From positions 1 to 41,310 of the forward strand of contig DYHD01000012.1 in the NCBI GenBank assembly GCA_020724365.1: a DNA stretch of 41,310 nt, in the 5' to 3' direction. This DNA is from Thermodesulfovibrio yellowstonii. Lineage in GTDB: Bacteria > Nitrospirota > Thermodesulfovibrionia > Thermodesulfovibrionales > Dissulfurispiraceae. Position 1 is the first letter of the stretch, and each line of letters starts with the position of its first letter. The position numbers and the translations under genes were made by a program. The notes below the pieces were generated by a model. It was not told the DNA's origin and did no database searches. It saw nothing but the letters and a program-made list of their open reading frames with translations. This document shows positions 9,769 to 18,843 of this stretch, piece after piece.

Positions 9769-11520
9769 ATGAAAAAACTCTTCATTATCTCTTTACCGCT
9801 ATCTCTCTTATTTCTTTTATTCACAACTATCCTTTATGCAGACAATGACAGGAAAAAGAAAATTTTATTACTCCATTCATATCATGTAGGTTATCCATGG
9901 TCTGACGGCATTCACAGAGGGATTTTAGATCAACTGAAAAATGTAGATAATTTGGAAATCTATACCGAATATATGGATCTAATTAAAAACAAGGGTGAAA
10001 ATAAGTATTTAAAGCACCTTGAAGATTTATTTTTAAACAAGTATTCTGATGAAAATATTAATTTTGATGTTATTATTGCAATAGATGATAATGCCTTTGA
10101 TTTTTTATTGAAACGGCGAGATATACTTTTTAAAAATGTTCCTATTGTCTTTTGCGGTATTAATAATTTTAAAAAAGAACTTATAAAAGGGCATAAGAAT
10201 ATCACTGGTGTAAATGAGCAAAAATCCGCTAAGGAAACTATAGAACTTGCTTTGTCATTAAGCAAAAAGGCGAAAAAGTTAGGAGTTATAACCGGTTCAA
10301 GATTAGCAGAGCAGAGAAATTTAGAACTCTTTCAAGAAGCTGTTTCCTTGCTTAAGGTTAAAATAGAAATTGTTTATCTAAGCAATATAGAGTTAAATGA
10401 ACTTAAGAGTCAGCTTTCAAAGTTCGAACCTGATGATATTTTATTTTATCTTTCTTTTTTACAGACACCATCAGGAATACATTTTGATTCAGATGAGATA
10501 ATAAAAATCTTATCCGAATCTACTAATGCTAAAATTTTTGTTTTAAACGATCATGTAATTAAGTACGCTGTAATCGGTGGAAAAGTAACATACTCTTATG
10601 CTCAAGGTGAATCTGCTGGTAAAATGGCACTTAAAATCTTAAAGGGTAGAAAAGCTGACAATATACCAATAATGATGGAAAGTCCAAACAAATATATATT
10701 TAATGCTGAATCTCTGCAAAAACATAATATACTAAGAATTGCTTTACCAAAGGATTCCATAATAATCAATCTTACATCAGAGGAACTCTCCAGAAATTGG
10801 GAAGAGATTATTAAAGGAAGTTTTTTTGGCTATGACCTATTCAAAAATCATGGGACTATTATGCTTATTATTGACCCTAAAACAGGCATTATACTTGATG
10901 CTAATGATACAGCCAAGCTTTATTATGGATATCCGAAATTGCTTGGGAAAAAAATCCAAGAAATAAACACATTGACAGAGGAACAGGTAAAACAAGAATT
11001 GCAGCGAGCAAAAGACTTAAAGCATAATTTTTTTAATTTTAGACATCTTTTAGCTAATGGAGAGATTAGAGATGTAGAAGTTTATTCTTACCCCATTACG
11101 CTAAAAACGACGCCACTCTTATTTTCTATCATCTTTGATGTAACAGACAAGCTTGCCGCTGAGAGCAAAAGCAAAAAAAAAGAAAAACTAATTTTAGTAA
11201 CATTATCTATAATCACTATTCTCTCGACTTTTTTAATATTAATTCTAATTCTGTTTATAGTTAGAAAAAATCGTTTTGGAAAAATATTAATAGAGAAAAA
11301 CAAAAAACTCGAAGAAGCAAATGCACAAATTAAGACGCTATCAGGCATTATTCCTATCTGTATGCATTGCAAAAAAATTAGGGATGATCAAGGATATTGG
11401 AATCAGTTAGAAAAATTCATAAGTGAACATACTGAAGCCATGTTTAGCCATGGTATCTGCCCGACTTGCATGAGAGAAAATTATAAGGATTTTATAGAAA
11501 AAGATAAAAAAGATATATAA
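9769..11520 (+). CDS. Periplasmic-binding/PAS membrane sensor with C-terminal four-Cys domain
   Basis: 583 aa, 11 nt after the TolC-like gene. Apparent order: signal peptide (1-24); ABC-substrate-binding-like sensor domain (about 30-320, opening KKILLLHSYHVGYPW); PAS fold (about 355-465, with IMLIIDPKTGIILDANDTA and EIRDVEVYSYPI); one transmembrane helix (about 472-495); a short coiled coil; and a cytoplasmic C-terminal domain with C531, C534, C564 and C567 around a GYWNQLEKFI core. The cysteine pairs look metal-binding. There is no histidine kinase, GGDEF or other known output domain, so how the signal is passed on is unknown. The position suggests it may sense something related to the oxidase/efflux pair. 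Domain calls are from pattern recognition. Confidence 0.8.
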   Translation: MKKLFIISLPLSLLFLLFTTILYADNDRKKKILLLHSYHVGYPWSDGIHRGILDQLKNVDNLEIYTEYMDLIKNKGENKYLKHLEDLFLNKYSDENINFDVIIAIDDNAFDFLLKRRDILFKNVPIVFCGINNFKKELIKGHKNITGVNEQKSAKETIELALSLSKKAKKLGVITGSRLAEQRNLELFQEAVSLLKVKIEIVYLSNIELNELKSQLSKFEPDDILFYLSFLQTPSGIHFDSDEIIKILSESTNAKIFVLNDHVIKYAVIGGKVTYSYAQGESAGKMALKILKGRKADNIPIMMESPNKYIFNAESLQKHNILRIALPKDSIIINLTSEELSRNWEEIIKGSFFGYDLFKNHGTIMLIIDPKTGIILDANDTAKLYYGYPKLLGKKIQEINTLTEEQVKQELQRAKDLKHNFFNFRHLLANGEIRDVEVYSYPITLKTTPLLFSIIFDVTDKLAAESKSKKKEKLILVTLSIITILSTFLILILILFIVRKNRFGKILIEKNKKLEEANAQIKTLSGIIPICMHCKKIRDDQGYWNQLEKFISEHTEAMFSHGICPTCMRENYKDFIEKDKKDI

Positions 11521-11719
11521 ACATCAAAAAATAGATATAGGTTTTATAAGACAAGTCAACTATATTGGGTATCCAAAATGGTTATCCTTCTGACAGACAA
11601 TGCGATTGTCCTGCTTATATTTTTTTATAAAACTTTCTAAAACTATTTTTGTTTAACTGCAAAAGATTTTAAACCTTTTTAAAAATACTTGCAAAAATAA
11701 TATCAAAGGAGTCTATATC

Positions 11720-12316
11720 ATGAACAAAAAAACTGTTTTATTCTTCATTATGGCTACATTTTTTATTTCTTCTTGCGTAACTGTCAATATCTATTTTCCA
11801 GCAGCAGCAGTGCAGAAAGCAGCAGATGTAATTGTTGAGGATATCAGAGGAATTGAGAAAAACCCTGAAAGACAAAAGGATAAAAAACCGGATAAAGAAA
11901 GTAGGTTTATTCAAGAAATTAAAAGTCTTGCATTAGGAACTTCAGTAGCATATGCCCAGATAGACATAGAAGTCTCCACTCCTGCAATAAGGGCACTGAA
12001 AGAATCTTTAAAGCTTAGATTTACAGTTCTTAAGCCTTATTATGAAATGGGCGCTATAGGAGAAAACAACAAGGGTCTAATAGAAATAAGGGATATCTCA
12101 GGCTTGAACCTTAGACAAAAGGCTGAAATAAATCGTCTGGTTGAGCAGGAAAATAATGATCGCAATGGTCTTTATGAAGAAATTTTAAAGGCGAATAAAT
12201 TCGGCAGGGAGATGCTTTCAGAGATACAGAGGATTTTCGCCAACAGTTGGAGAGATAAATCCCTTTCTAACTGGTGGATTCAGAAAGATGATAGCGAATG
12301 GGTACGAAAAAAATAG
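11720..12316 (+). CDS. YdbL/DUF1318-family lipoprotein
   Basis: 198 aa, with AAGGAG 8 nt before ATG. The signal peptide ends in an ISSC lipobox (Cys19), immediately followed by VTVNIYFPAAAVQKAAD, the signature I associate with the DUF1318/YdbL family. A charged linker (about 45-65) leads to a second conserved block with IRALKESLKLRFTVLKPYYEMGAIGEN and IRDISGLNLRQKAEINRLV. The family is predicted periplasmic and often sits near YdbH/AsmA-like proteins, but none is seen here. Function is unknown. The gene stands alone: 199 bases from the sensor upstream, and only 13 bases before the MITE-like element. Confidence 0.85.
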   Translation: MNKKTVLFFIMATFFISSCVTVNIYFPAAAVQKAADVIVEDIRGIEKNPERQKDKKPDKESRFIQEIKSLALGTSVAYAQIDIEVSTPAIRALKESLKLRFTVLKPYYEMGAIGENNKGLIEIRDISGLNLRQKAEINRLVEQENNDRNGLYEEILKANKFGREMLSEIQRIFANSWRDKSLSNWWIQKDDSEWVRKK

Positions 12317-12329
12317 TATTTGAAGAGTG

Positions 12330-12489
12330 GAGCCTGTCTAAAAACTACGATTTCACTCGACTGTCATTCCCCGACTTGATCGGGGAATCCAGCAAATATG
12401 AGGAACTGGTTTCCCACTTCCGTGGGAACAGCGTCTGGATTGTCCGGTCAAGCCGGACAATGACAACATGCGAGTTTTTAGACAGGCTC
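12330..12489. mobile_element. Complete 160-bp MITE-like palindromic element
   Basis: Perfect 17-bp terminal inverted repeats (12330-12346 and 12473-12489, GAGCCTGTCTAAAAACT and its complement) are flanked on both sides by AGTG, a possible 4-bp target duplication. Inside are three perfect hairpins: 12366-12388 (9-bp stem), 12411-12428 (7-bp stem) and 12439-12461 (9-bp stem). It has no credible coding content. A second copy, inverted, reaches the left window edge. The structure fits a non-autonomous element moved in trans; the transposase is not in the window. Confidence 0.85.
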
Positions 12490-12547
12490 AGTGTCCCAGT
12501 TTAAATAGTTGGATAAACTAAATAACTGATATGGTGGACTATTTATA

Positions 12548-15112
12548 ATGCCTGAATATACACCTTTAATGAGGCAATATTTCAATATTAAGGAAAAATA
12601 TAAGGATGCTATCTTATTTTTTCGATTAGGCGACTTTTATGAGATGTTTGATGAAGACGCACGAAAGGCATCGGCTATCTTGCAAATAACACTCACAAGC
12701 AGAAGTAGGGAAAGCGAAGACCCTATCCCAATGTGTGGGATTCCTTACTTCTCGGCAGATTCTTATATTGCAAAGCTCATTAAAATGGGTTATAAAGTAG
12801 CAATTTGTGAACAAGTGGAAGACCCTAAACAGGCTAAGGGGATAGTGCAGAGAGAAGTTGTAAGAGTCATAACCCCTGGCACATTTAATCCAGAAAACCC
12901 CAAAGAGAATTCATTCATCCTCAGTCTTTTTAGTCGTGGGGGCAAAACAGGTATTGCTGCTGCTGATGTCTCTACTGGTGAATTTATTGTTTATGAGACT
13001 ACAAAACCAGTTGAGGATGAGATTATAAGATTTGAACCAAAGGAAATTCTCTGCCCCGATAGTTTTAAATCAGATATTTATTTTCAACAAACAATGAAGG
13101 GTTATTTCCTTTCTTACTTCGATGATTGGAACTTTGAATATTCAGAGGCTTATAAGACGATTCTCAGATATTTTAGGGTAGCTACATTGAATGGTTTTGG
13201 TTGTGATGATATGTATATCGCTATCTCTTCTGCTGGTGCCTTAATAAACTATCTCGAAGAAACTCAGAAAGACTTGCCTTTTAAAAAGATAAAGCTATTC
13301 AATGCGGATTCCTTCATGTTCTTGGATTCTACTTCATGCAGAAATCTAGAGATCTTTCAGAATCTTAATGATGGCTCAACTGAAGGATCGCTACTCTGGG
13401 TTATGGATGAGACTCTTACCCCAATGGGCGGGAGATATTTGAGGAAAGCCTTGATAAATCCTCTCATTGATATATCCCTAATACTTGAAAGGCACAATGC
13501 AGTAGAAGCAATTGTAGATGATTTTCAACTCAGAGAGGACTTAAGAATTGTCTTAAAAGATATTCAGGATATAGAGAGACTGATAATGAAGGTGAGCTGT
13601 AAGTCTGCTACCCCAAGAGATATAAAGGCATTAAAAAATTCACTGCAAAATCTCCCAAAAATCAGAGAGTTGCTTGCTCTTTCAGATAATTTATATCTAA
13701 ATAAATTAGGCAAAGAGCTCGAGAATTATGATGTTCTTGTTAATTTAATTGACCATACAATTGTAGAAAATCCGCCCAATAATACATCTGAAGGAGGGAT
13801 AATAAAGACTGGATGTAGTTCAGATGTTGATGAATTGAGATTTATCTCATCATCAGTGAAGGATTTTATTGCAAAACTTGAAGCACAGGAACGGCAAAGG
13901 ACATCTATACAATCTCTTAAGATTGGTTACAACAGAATATTTGGTTATTTTATAGAAATTACCAAAGCTAATCTGAACCTCGTCCCTCAAAATTATATCA
14001 GAAGACAAACCCTTGCGAATTCAGAAAGATTTATAACAGATGAGTTGAAAGAATATGAGACAAAGATTTTAGATGCAGAATCCCGTCTAAATACCCTTGA
14101 ACTAGAGCTATTTAATAATTTGCTCGAACAGATAAAAGGTTATCATGAAAATCTTCTTAACACATCCACAATCATAGCTATAATTGATTTTATCTATAGC
14201 CTTGCTCTTGTTGCAAAGAAATATGATTATGTCAAACCAACAGTTACTAATGATAATCTAATAGAAATCATTGAAGGAAGGCATCCAGTAGTAGAGCGCC
14301 TAATATCTAAACATGTTTCAAGTTATGCAAATGAGAGATTTATACCAAATGATACTATGCTTGATTGCAATAATAACAGGCTTATAATAATAACCGGACC
14401 TAATATGGCAGGTAAATCTACATACATGAGACAATCAGCATTAATCGTTCTTCTTGCTCAAATAGGATCATTTGTCCCAGCAAGGAATGCAAGAATTGGT
14501 TTAGTTGATAGGATTTTTACAAGAATAGGAGCTGTAGATTTCATCACCAAAGGACAGAGCACTTTTATGGTCGAGATGGCGGAAGTCGCTAATATTTTAA
14601 ATAATGCTACAGAAAAAAGCCTTGTTATACTTGATGAAGTCGGTAGGGGAACGAGCACTTTTGATGGTGTAAGCATAGCTTGGGCAGTAGCAGAGTTTCT
14701 TGCTAAAGACATTGAATGCCGAACTCTCTTCGCAACACACTATCATGAATTAGCTGACATTGTATTTACAATAGAAGGGGCAAAGAACTATAACGCCGTT
14801 GCGAAAGAATGGGGGGATGAGATAATATTTCTTCGCAGGATAGAAAAAGGTTCTGCTGATAAAAGCTATGGCATACAGGTTGCTCGTCTTGCAGGTCTGC
14901 CCCAAGAAGTCATTAATAGGGCTAAAGTAATCTTGAGAAAGTTTGAGGGAGGCAGATTGAGAGATTCAGCCTTAAATCGGCAAATGAACTTATTTTTTTC
15001 TGAAGACCCCGTTACCGCTGAGTTACTCAACCTCGATCTGAACTCCGTAACACCTCAAAAAGCATTAAAAAAATTAGCTGAACTGAAGAAAAAGGCTGAA
15101 GGAATGGTGTAA
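12548..15112 (+). CDS. mutS: DNA mismatch repair ATPase MutS
   Basis: 854 aa, normal length for MutS1. It recognises mismatches and small loops and recruits MutL. The N-terminal mismatch-recognition domain has GDFYEMF with the Phe-x-Glu wedge at F30 and E32. The connector, core and clamp domains follow, including IGYNRIFGYFIEITKANLNL. The ATPase domain has Walker A GPNMAGKSTYMRQS (from about residue 617), the DEVGRGTSTFDG Walker B/signature region, and FATHYHEL. The C-terminal segment contains QMNLFFSED. It appears to head a plus-strand run with coaE (11 nt downstream) and ribF. mutL is not in the window. Confidence 0.98.
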   Translation: MPEYTPLMRQYFNIKEKYKDAILFFRLGDFYEMFDEDARKASAILQITLTSRSRESEDPIPMCGIPYFSADSYIAKLIKMGYKVAICEQVEDPKQAKGIVQREVVRVITPGTFNPENPKENSFILSLFSRGGKTGIAAADVSTGEFIVYETTKPVEDEIIRFEPKEILCPDSFKSDIYFQQTMKGYFLSYFDDWNFEYSEAYKTILRYFRVATLNGFGCDDMYIAISSAGALINYLEETQKDLPFKKIKLFNADSFMFLDSTSCRNLEIFQNLNDGSTEGSLLWVMDETLTPMGGRYLRKALINPLIDISLILERHNAVEAIVDDFQLREDLRIVLKDIQDIERLIMKVSCKSATPRDIKALKNSLQNLPKIRELLALSDNLYLNKLGKELENYDVLVNLIDHTIVENPPNNTSEGGIIKTGCSSDVDELRFISSSVKDFIAKLEAQERQRTSIQSLKIGYNRIFGYFIEITKANLNLVPQNYIRRQTLANSERFITDELKEYETKILDAESRLNTLELELFNNLLEQIKGYHENLLNTSTIIAIIDFIYSLALVAKKYDYVKPTVTNDNLIEIIEGRHPVVERLISKHVSSYANERFIPNDTMLDCNNNRLIIITGPNMAGKSTYMRQSALIVLLAQIGSFVPARNARIGLVDRIFTRIGAVDFITKGQSTFMVEMAEVANILNNATEKSLVILDEVGRGTSTFDGVSIAWAVAEFLAKDIECRTLFATHYHELADIVFTIEGAKNYNAVAKEWGDEIIFLRRIEKGSADKSYGIQVARLAGLPQEVINRAKVILRKFEGGRLRDSALNRQMNLFFSEDPVTAELLNLDLNSVTPQKALKKLAELKKKAEGMV

Positions 15113-15123
15113 ATTAAAAGATA

Positions 15124-15732
15124 ATGACTATAGTAGGTTTAACTGGAAACTTTGGGATGGGCAAAAGCACCGTAGCAAGAATTTTCAGAGAACTATGTGC
15201 TGCTACAATTGATACTGATGATATAGTCAGGGAACTACTATGCCAGAAAGAGGTGATTCAGGAGATTAAAAAAGCCTTTGGAGATGATATAGTCACTGAT
15301 GATACATTAAACAAAAAACTGCTCACAAAATTAGTTTTTGACAACCCATACCTAAGAATATGCCTTGAAGATATCCTACATCCTCGAATTTTCAGAAAAA
15401 TAGAATATGAAATACATAAGCTTAATGCCGAGAACCAGAAAAAGGTTATAATTATTGAAGCCCCGATAATATTTGAAAGAGGTTATCAAAATAGATTTGA
15501 TATAATAATTACTGTCTTTACTCCTCTTGATTTAGCTATTGAGAGACTTAAAGCCAAGGGGATATGTGAAGAGGATATAAGAAAAAGGCTAAACAGTCAG
15601 TTTCCTATTGAGATGAAAGTCAGCAAATCCGATTACTCCATAGATAACAGTAAAGCCTTCGAATATACAAAAGAGCAGGTAATAGAAATATACCAAAGGC
15701 TTTTATTGAAAAAAATAAATAAAAATAATTAA
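15124..15732 (+). CDS. coaE: Dephospho-CoA kinase
   Basis: 202 aa. Phosphorylates the 3'-hydroxyl of dephospho-CoA in the last step of CoA synthesis. It begins TIVGLTGNFGMGKSTVA, the P-loop typical of CoaE. DTDDIVRELL follows (the conserved Asp pair after strand 2), then a HPRIF motif and IIIEAPIIFERGYQNRFD, where the family normally has a PLLFE segment. The RL..KG...EDIRKRLNSQ region matches the lid. It sits 11 nt after mutS with no strong Shine-Dalgarno, so translation is probably coupled. Family assignment is confident despite somewhat divergent positions. Confidence 0.94.
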   Translation: MTIVGLTGNFGMGKSTVARIFRELCAATIDTDDIVRELLCQKEVIQEIKKAFGDDIVTDDTLNKKLLTKLVFDNPYLRICLEDILHPRIFRKIEYEIHKLNAENQKKVIIIEAPIIFERGYQNRFDIIITVFTPLDLAIERLKAKGICEEDIRKRLNSQFPIEMKVSKSDYSIDNSKAFEYTKEQVIEIYQRLLLKKINKNN

Positions 15733-15840
15733 GACCTCACCTTTGATAATTTTTTGTATTTTTGCATGTCTGAATGCATACTTTTGCCTCTATTTCAAAA
15801 GGCGGATGGAAAAAATATTGACTATATTCTTGGAGCTAAA

Positions 15841-16860
15841 ATGCTAATTCTAAATGGCTTAGAAGATAATTTTGTTTTTGATAACCCTGTTGTTACCATA
15901 GGTAACTTTGACGGAGTTCATATAGGACATCAAAAGATATGCAAAAAAGTTGTGATGACAGCAAAACAAGTAGGTGGCACATCTATTTGTATCTCCTTCG
16001 ATCCTCATCCAGTAAGGGTTTTATCGCCTGAAAGAGGATTAAAAATGCTGACACAGCTCGATGACAAGGCTAAGCTACTCTCAGAATTAGGTTTAAAAGC
16101 ATTGATAATAATCCCTTTTGATAAAAAATTTTCTCAGACAGAGCCTGAAGACTTTATTAAAAAAATACTTATTGAAAAACTTGGGATAAAATGGCTGGTT
16201 GTTGGACATAATTTTTCATTTGGGAAGAGAAAGAAAGGAAATACAAACTTGCTTAGACAGAAAGCGAAGAAATACGGTTTCGGCTTTTCTGTCGTTAGAT
16301 ATGCAAAGATTGAGGGCAGCATCGTAAGCAGTTCCAGACTTAGGGGCGCTTTACAAAGAGGTAGGGTATTTGAAGCCTCAGCTATGCTTGGAAGGGCATA
16401 TCATGTTAAAGGCATTGTTATCAAAGGAACAGGGAGAGGTTCTACTATCTTGAATATACCTACTGCTAATATCCAATCTAATAATGAGATAATACCTAAA
16501 GATGGGGTCTATGCAGTCAGGGTTACTCTATGTTCTCAGATGAATAATTTAGAGTCATCACCACAAAATGAAGTTGTAGGCAAAATCATGCCTAAGTGCA
16601 AAATTTATGAAGGTGCAGCAAATATTGGCAATAACCCGACATTTGGGGATATATATAATACAAGCTTAGAGGTGCATATCTTTGATTTCAATAGAAATCT
16701 CATTGGAAAGGAACTATTAGTTCATTTTATCGAAAGGATTAGGGATGAAAAAAAATATCCCGATATAGAAACCCTTCAAAGGCAAATTGAAGAGGATATC
16801 CAAACCGCTAAAAAGATTCTCAAAAAAAGAAAGCCTCCTTTATTTCTTGGGGCTGATTAA
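15841..16860 (+). CDS. ribF: Bifunctional riboflavin kinase/FAD synthetase
   Basis: 339 aa from ATG 15841. Converts riboflavin to FMN and then FAD. The N-terminal adenylyltransferase domain shows TIGNFDGVHIGHQ, FDPHPVRVL, VVGHNFSFGKRKKGN and SSSRLRGAL. The C-terminal riboflavin kinase domain shows GTGRGSTILNIPTANI (with NIPTAN where GFPTAN is usual), YAVRVTL, GAANIGNNPTFG and LEVHIFDFN. The frame is open back to TTG 15754, adding 29 residues unlike the family. ATG 15841 has GGAG at 15832-15835 with 5-nt spacing and gives the standard N-terminus. The end overlaps the oppositely oriented priA-like gene by four bases. Confidence 0.95.
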   Translation: MLILNGLEDNFVFDNPVVTIGNFDGVHIGHQKICKKVVMTAKQVGGTSICISFDPHPVRVLSPERGLKMLTQLDDKAKLLSELGLKALIIIPFDKKFSQTEPEDFIKKILIEKLGIKWLVVGHNFSFGKRKKGNTNLLRQKAKKYGFGFSVVRYAKIEGSIVSSSRLRGALQRGRVFEASAMLGRAYHVKGIVIKGTGRGSTILNIPTANIQSNNEIIPKDGVYAVRVTLCSQMNNLESSPQNEVVGKIMPKCKIYEGAANIGNNPTFGDIYNTSLEVHIFDFNRNLIGKELLVHFIERIRDEKKYPDIETLQRQIEEDIQTAKKILKKRKPPLFLGAD

Positions 16861-18839
16861 AATCTTAAAGGGTCAACATCAGTTGTCACTCTAACCCCCT
16901 TTAAGATATTGAATGCTTCTTTCAATGAAGATGCAAGCTGATTTAGTCTCTTTCTATCTTTTGATTTTATAAGAAACCGCAAATGTATTTGTGATTTCTC
17001 TAAGGATTGCAATTCAATCGGACCTAATATTTCTATACCTTCCTCCTGTCTTTGGCTAAGTATCCTCTGAAATTCATTTCTATCCCCATCAATTTCCTTT
17101 TTAAGGAAGATATTAAAAAGAATAAGTCTCGAAAAAGGAGGGAAGCCTATCTCTTTTCTAATCGCCAGTTCATTCTTATAAAACCCTGAGAAATCATAGT
17201 TTTTAATAAAATTTAATATCCTATTTTTGGGATTTCTTGTCTGTAAATAAATGCATCCATCTGGTTTTACAAGTTCTGCAAAATGAATAATTTCTTGAAA
17301 CAATTTTTCATTTGCTCGGTAATTAGGCTCTAAAAAATAGAGATCTACATCAATAAAGGCGACAGCTTTGAATATGCTTTCACTAAGTCTGCGAATATGA
17401 TGACCACGGCCAATAATGAAAGGTATGAACGAGTCATTATCAGCAAGTTTTTGTGTATTCTTTTCTATAAGAATAGCTTCATTATTTAAAAACTTGCTGA
17501 TATCTTCATTTATTCTCTCCGTTCCAGCTCCAAGAGGCATTAAATCCATCCCTCTACATATATTACAGCCCTCTGGAGCTCTCTTCTCCTGTCCACATTT
17601 ACTACATCTCAGGAAACCTTCCTTTTTGTAAAAAATCAAAGGTGTTTTACAGTTAGAGCATTTGAATATATATCCACAGTCTCTGCATGTTATAAGTGAA
17701 TAACCTTTTTTATTGACTATAAATAACATGTTCTCATTTGCTGAAAGACACTTTTTAGCAGTCAATAAAACCTTTTTTGATATAGAAAGCCCTGAGTTTT
17801 CATCATCATACATATTTATAATCTCAATATCAGGTCTTCTTCGAGATGAGAATGGCTTTATTTTTATATCAGACATATCTATTAATCTCTGAGAAGGCTT
17901 CAAAAGGTGATATTTTCTATTCTTTGCATTATTAAAAGACTCAATGGAAGGGCATATTGATGAAAGTAATACAGGTATTCCTTCTAAGAACCCTCTCATT
18001 ATAGCTACATCTCTACCATTATACCTCAGACCTTCTTCTCCCTTATAAGAGATGCTGTGTTCATTAAGGACAGCTATGAAAGAGATTTTTTTTAAAGGCA
18101 TAAGAATAGCAGATCTCGTTCCGACAATTATATCGTGTTGGCCCGATAGGATTCCCTTTATAACCTCTATCCTTTTTTTATTGCCCTGTTTGCTGTGTAT
18201 TGAGCATACCCTTTCGCCGAAGATTTTTTTCATAATATTTGCAATATCATCAATCTGCATAATCTCTGGAACTAAAAATATAGCGCCCGATAGATTTGCC
18301 GCAGCCTTCTCACAAATATTTCTAAGGAAGCTTTTTTGGTAAAAAGAAGATGGAGAGTGCAAGAGAAATGCCTTATAATTAGCATCTTGAATTGCATTAA
18401 AGAGCAGTGAAATATCTCTTTCTACATTATGTAAGTTATTCGAATAATAATTATTAGCTAAAAAAGCATCTCTATTAGGTAGCCTAAATTTTTCAATTAT
18501 CTTAATCGCTTCTTTAAATGGGTAGCTTGAAAGTGCAGCGCCAAGCGGAGAAATATAATATTCAGAAAGCCATTTTATCAAAGAAATGGTAGTTGATGAA
18601 CCGAAGTGCTCATGAATGGATATAATTTGCTTTACTTTAGAAATTCTATGATTTATATTTTCAAATGGCACATTTTCTTCAAATGCAAGGGTTTCCCTGA
18701 CATCACAAATTATGCCGTACAAGCTTTGATTGCCAAGAGGTGCCCTGACAATCCTGCCTATTAAATCAGGTGGCATATCACTCTGCAGCCTATATGTGAA
18801 AGATTTAACCTTAAGTGGAAAGATAACTTCTGCGTACAT
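16857..18839 (-). CDS. priA: PriA-like primosomal protein N' lacking helicase ATPase motifs
   Basis: 660 aa, close to PriA length, with no frameshift. PriA restarts collapsed replication forks by binding fork DNA and loading the replicative helicase. The N-terminal DNA-binding domain (YAEVIFPLKVKSFTYRL), GTRSAILMP at 250-258, the NKKGY segment and eight zinc-ligand cysteines (C385, C388, C394, C397, C412, C415, C425, C428) are preserved. The ATPase motifs are not. The Walker A site (about 161-170) reads HSPSSFYQKS instead of GxTGSGKT, the DEEH box is LNEH (258-261), and the QVAGRAGR motif is replaced by HFAELVKP (about 519-526). It is probably a scaffold without ATP-driven unwinding. It starts 4 bases after the amidohydrolase stop. 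Confidence 0.9.
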   Translation of the reverse strand: MYAEVIFPLKVKSFTYRLQSDMPPDLIGRIVRAPLGNQSLYGIICDVRETLAFEENVPFENINHRISKVKQIISIHEHFGSSTTISLIKWLSEYYISPLGAALSSYPFKEAIKIIEKFRLPNRDAFLANNYYSNNLHNVERDISLLFNAIQDANYKAFLLHSPSSFYQKSFLRNICEKAAANLSGAIFLVPEIMQIDDIANIMKKIFGERVCSIHSKQGNKKRIEVIKGILSGQHDIIVGTRSAILMPLKKISFIAVLNEHSISYKGEEGLRYNGRDVAIMRGFLEGIPVLLSSICPSIESFNNAKNRKYHLLKPSQRLIDMSDIKIKPFSSRRRPDIEIINMYDDENSGLSISKKVLLTAKKCLSANENMLFIVNKKGYSLITCRDCGYIFKCSNCKTPLIFYKKEGFLRCSKCGQEKRAPEGCNICRGMDLMPLGAGTERINEDISKFLNNEAILIEKNTQKLADNDSFIPFIIGRGHHIRRLSESIFKAVAFIDVDLYFLEPNYRANEKLFQEIIHFAELVKPDGCIYLQTRNPKNRILNFIKNYDFSGFYKNELAIRKEIGFPPFSRLILFNIFLKKEIDGDRNEFQRILSQRQEEGIEILGPIELQSLEKSQIHLRFLIKSKDRKRLNQLASSLKEAFNILKGVRVTTDVDPLRF

Positions 18840-18843
18840 TAGT

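Noticed and set aside
12298..12504. 68-aa frame between the lipoprotein gene and mutS
   Set aside because: It runs through the MITE-like element and its hairpins; no ribosome site or protein similarity. A by-product of the repeat.
15754..15840. Longer N-terminus of RibF from TTG 15754
   Set aside because: No ribosome site, and the extra residues do not match the family. ATG 15841 has GGAG at proper spacing.
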